In this document: positions 15,067-16,090 of the stretch, piece by piece
Layout: the number at the start of each line of letters is the position of its first letter
How positions within the stretch are numbered: the first letter of the stretch is position 1
Source of the DNA: Acidobacteriaceae bacterium
Lineage (GTDB): Bacteria; Acidobacteriota; Terriglobia; Bryobacterales; Bryobacteraceae
DNA: 16,090 bases
NCBI GenBank assembly: GCA_019246575.1
Contig: JAFAQG010000109.1
Coordinates: forward strand, 1-16,090
Direction of reading: 5' to 3'
Made by a program: the position numbers and the translations under genes
Notes under the pieces: model-generated
What the model was told of the DNA's origin: nothing
Seen by the model: the letters and a program-made list of their open reading frames with translations, nothing else
The model's database searches: none

Positions 15067-15182
15067 GAGCGTGCCAAGCTAACGCAAGTTCGTGACACGA
15101 CTCGCTGCTGCCGTAGCTCGGACAGCATCTTTAATGACTTCAACATCTTACCGAGCCGCGACCGAACAAGCGTCAGGCACGG

Positions 15183-15188
15183 TATAAT
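15183..15188 (+). promoter_or_regulatory. -10 box upstream of the exported TPR gene
   Basis: An exact TATAAT sits 54 nt before the ATG of the TPR gene, within a non-coding gap. At 17-18 nt spacing the upstream sequence is a poor match to TTGACA, so the call rests on the -10 hexamer alone. It implies the TPR gene has its own promoter separate from sppA. Confidence 0.5.
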
Positions 15189-15242
15189 CAATCTGAGTAA
15201 GTCCCCGTCCTCCGGTTGTCGACGCGAAACTCAAGCCCCCGA

Positions 15243-16090
15243 ATGTCTCACTTACATTTTCGTTCCAAGACCGGCAGTCATGTGCTTTCGTTTGTTGTGA
15301 TTGCCGGAGCGCTGCTGGTTGCCGGTATTGGCGCGGCGCAGACGCCTCCCGAGGCAAACGGCAGTTCCTCCGCACCTTCCGGTCCGGTAGTACACGCCAG
15401 TTCTTCCAAGGCGGCTGCATATTATCACTTTTCCCTCGGGCATTTATATGAAGAGCTGGCGGGCGCGTACGGCAATCGGAGCGATTACGTTAACAAGGCC
15501 ATCGAAAACTACCGGCTGGCCATGAAGGAAGACCCCAGCGCCTCTTTCTTAGTGGAAGATATTGCGGAGTTGTACCGCATGTCCGGCCGGATTCGAGAGG
15601 CAGTGGAGGAGGCGGAATCGGCGCTCAAGGCGAATCCAGACGATTTAAACGCGCGGCGCGTGCTCGCCCATGTCTATACGCAGCAAATCGGGGACGCGCA
15701 AGCGAACCACGTCGACGAAAGCATGGCGAGGCGGGCCATCGAGCAATACAAGCTGATCACCGACAAGGATCCCAAAGATGTGGACAGTCTGATCATGCTG
15801 GGCCGGCTCGAGAATCTGGTCCACGACTCTGTGGATGCAGAGGCCGCTTTCAAAAAAGTTCTGGCAACGGATGCGGATAACGAGGACGCCCTTACCGGGT
15901 TGGCGAATGTGTATTCGGATCGCAACGATCCGAAGACCGCCTCGCAACTTTTGGAGAAGCTGGTTGCAAAGAATCCCTCCCCGCGCTCGTTGGTGATTCT
16001 AGCGAGCGATTACGAGCAGATGCGGCAATTCGGATTGGCCGCCGATACCTACAAGAAGGCTTTGGATCTTGACCCGAGCCGGGTGGAACT
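15243..16090 (+). CDS. Exported TPR-repeat protein, 3' end outside the window
   Basis: An open frame from ATG 15243 runs to the end of the window without a stop (282 complete codons), so the protein is partial. Residues about 13-33 form a signal peptide core (SFVVIAGALLVAGIGAAQ), followed by a Ser/Pro/Ala linker to about 55. The remainder is a chain of TPR units at about 57-97, 101-134 (AELYRMSGRIREAVEEAESA), 135-178, 181-214 (MLGRLENLVHDSVDAEAAFK), 215-246 (LANVYSDRNDPKTASQLLEK) and 248-282 (DYEQMRQFGLAADTYKKALD). Tandem TPRs imply a protein-interaction scaffold in the periplasm or outer envelope; no enzymatic domain is visible in the part present. No Shine-Dalgarno site is seen before the ATG, but the signal peptide supports this start. 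Confidence 0.88.
   Translation, partial: MSHLHFRSKTGSHVLSFVVIAGALLVAGIGAAQTPPEANGSSSAPSGPVVHASSSKAAAYYHFSLGHLYEELAGAYGNRSDYVNKAIENYRLAMKEDPSASFLVEDIAELYRMSGRIREAVEEAESALKANPDDLNARRVLAHVYTQQIGDAQANHVDESMARRAIEQYKLITDKDPKDVDSLIMLGRLENLVHDSVDAEAAFKKVLATDADNEDALTGLANVYSDRNDPKTASQLLEKLVAKNPSPRSLVILASDYEQMRQFGLAADTYKKALDLDPSRVE

Noticed and set aside
15043..15133. TAAAGAT / ATCTTTA distant inverted repeat after sppA
   Set aside because: Seven-base arms 77 nt apart are expected by chance, and no T-tract follows.

Overview
The window is a bacterial chromosomal segment of moderately high GC with densely packed genes. The mix suggests a soil heterotroph, most likely an acidobacterium: a DHA2 drug exporter, a secreted GH78 glycosidase, several exported TPR proteins, a long-form SppA and a YtrA-type GntR/ABC module, with many GTG/TTG starts and few clear Shine-Dalgarno sites. 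That assignment rests on family resemblance from memory, not on a marker gene. I see no rRNA, tRNA, CRISPR, transposase or phage gene.

Layout. Bases 1-611 hold no gene I can support. Three plus-strand genes follow: a 14-TM DHA2/EmrB-type exporter (612-2201), an exported metal-dependent amidohydrolase (2292-3584) and a secreted GH78 alpha-L-rhamnosidase-like enzyme (3581-5953). The last two overlap by 4 nt (GTGA) and are probably translationally coupled. A minus-strand cluster converges on them: a 508-residue exported TPR protein (7502-9028), a second TPR protein with a polyglutamine run (6690-7505, 4-nt ATGA overlap) and RNase III (5983-6681). Divergent from this cluster is thioredoxin (9201-9542), which ends in a textbook intrinsic terminator (9568-9600).

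Next is a NarL/LuxR-type response regulator (9703-10380). It starts with TTG, and a perfect inverted repeat abuts the start codon. Convergent to it is a compact minus-strand operon: GntR/YtrA-type repressor (12785-13210), ABC ATPase (11886-12788) and ABC-2 type permease (10399-11889). Both junctions are 4-nt stop/start overlaps. The GntR gene has a -10-like TATAGT about 7 nt before its GTG codon, embedded in a GTACTA-N7-TAGTAC palindrome, which suggests a leaderless, autorepressed transcript. The permease carries an unusual C-terminal soluble region of about 245 residues.

Divergent from the operon is signal peptide peptidase SppA (13312-15036). It is followed by an exported TPR protein (15243 to beyond the window end), preceded by an exact TATAAT box.

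Themes. Most of the window concerns the cell envelope: export, periplasmic hydrolysis, clean-up of membrane peptides, and an antibiotic-sensing-type ABC module. Housekeeping genes (rnc, trxA) are interspersed. The features most worth a second look are the GntR/ABC module with its operator and atypical permease, the hairpin at the response regulator start, and the coupled amidohydrolase-rhamnosidase pair.
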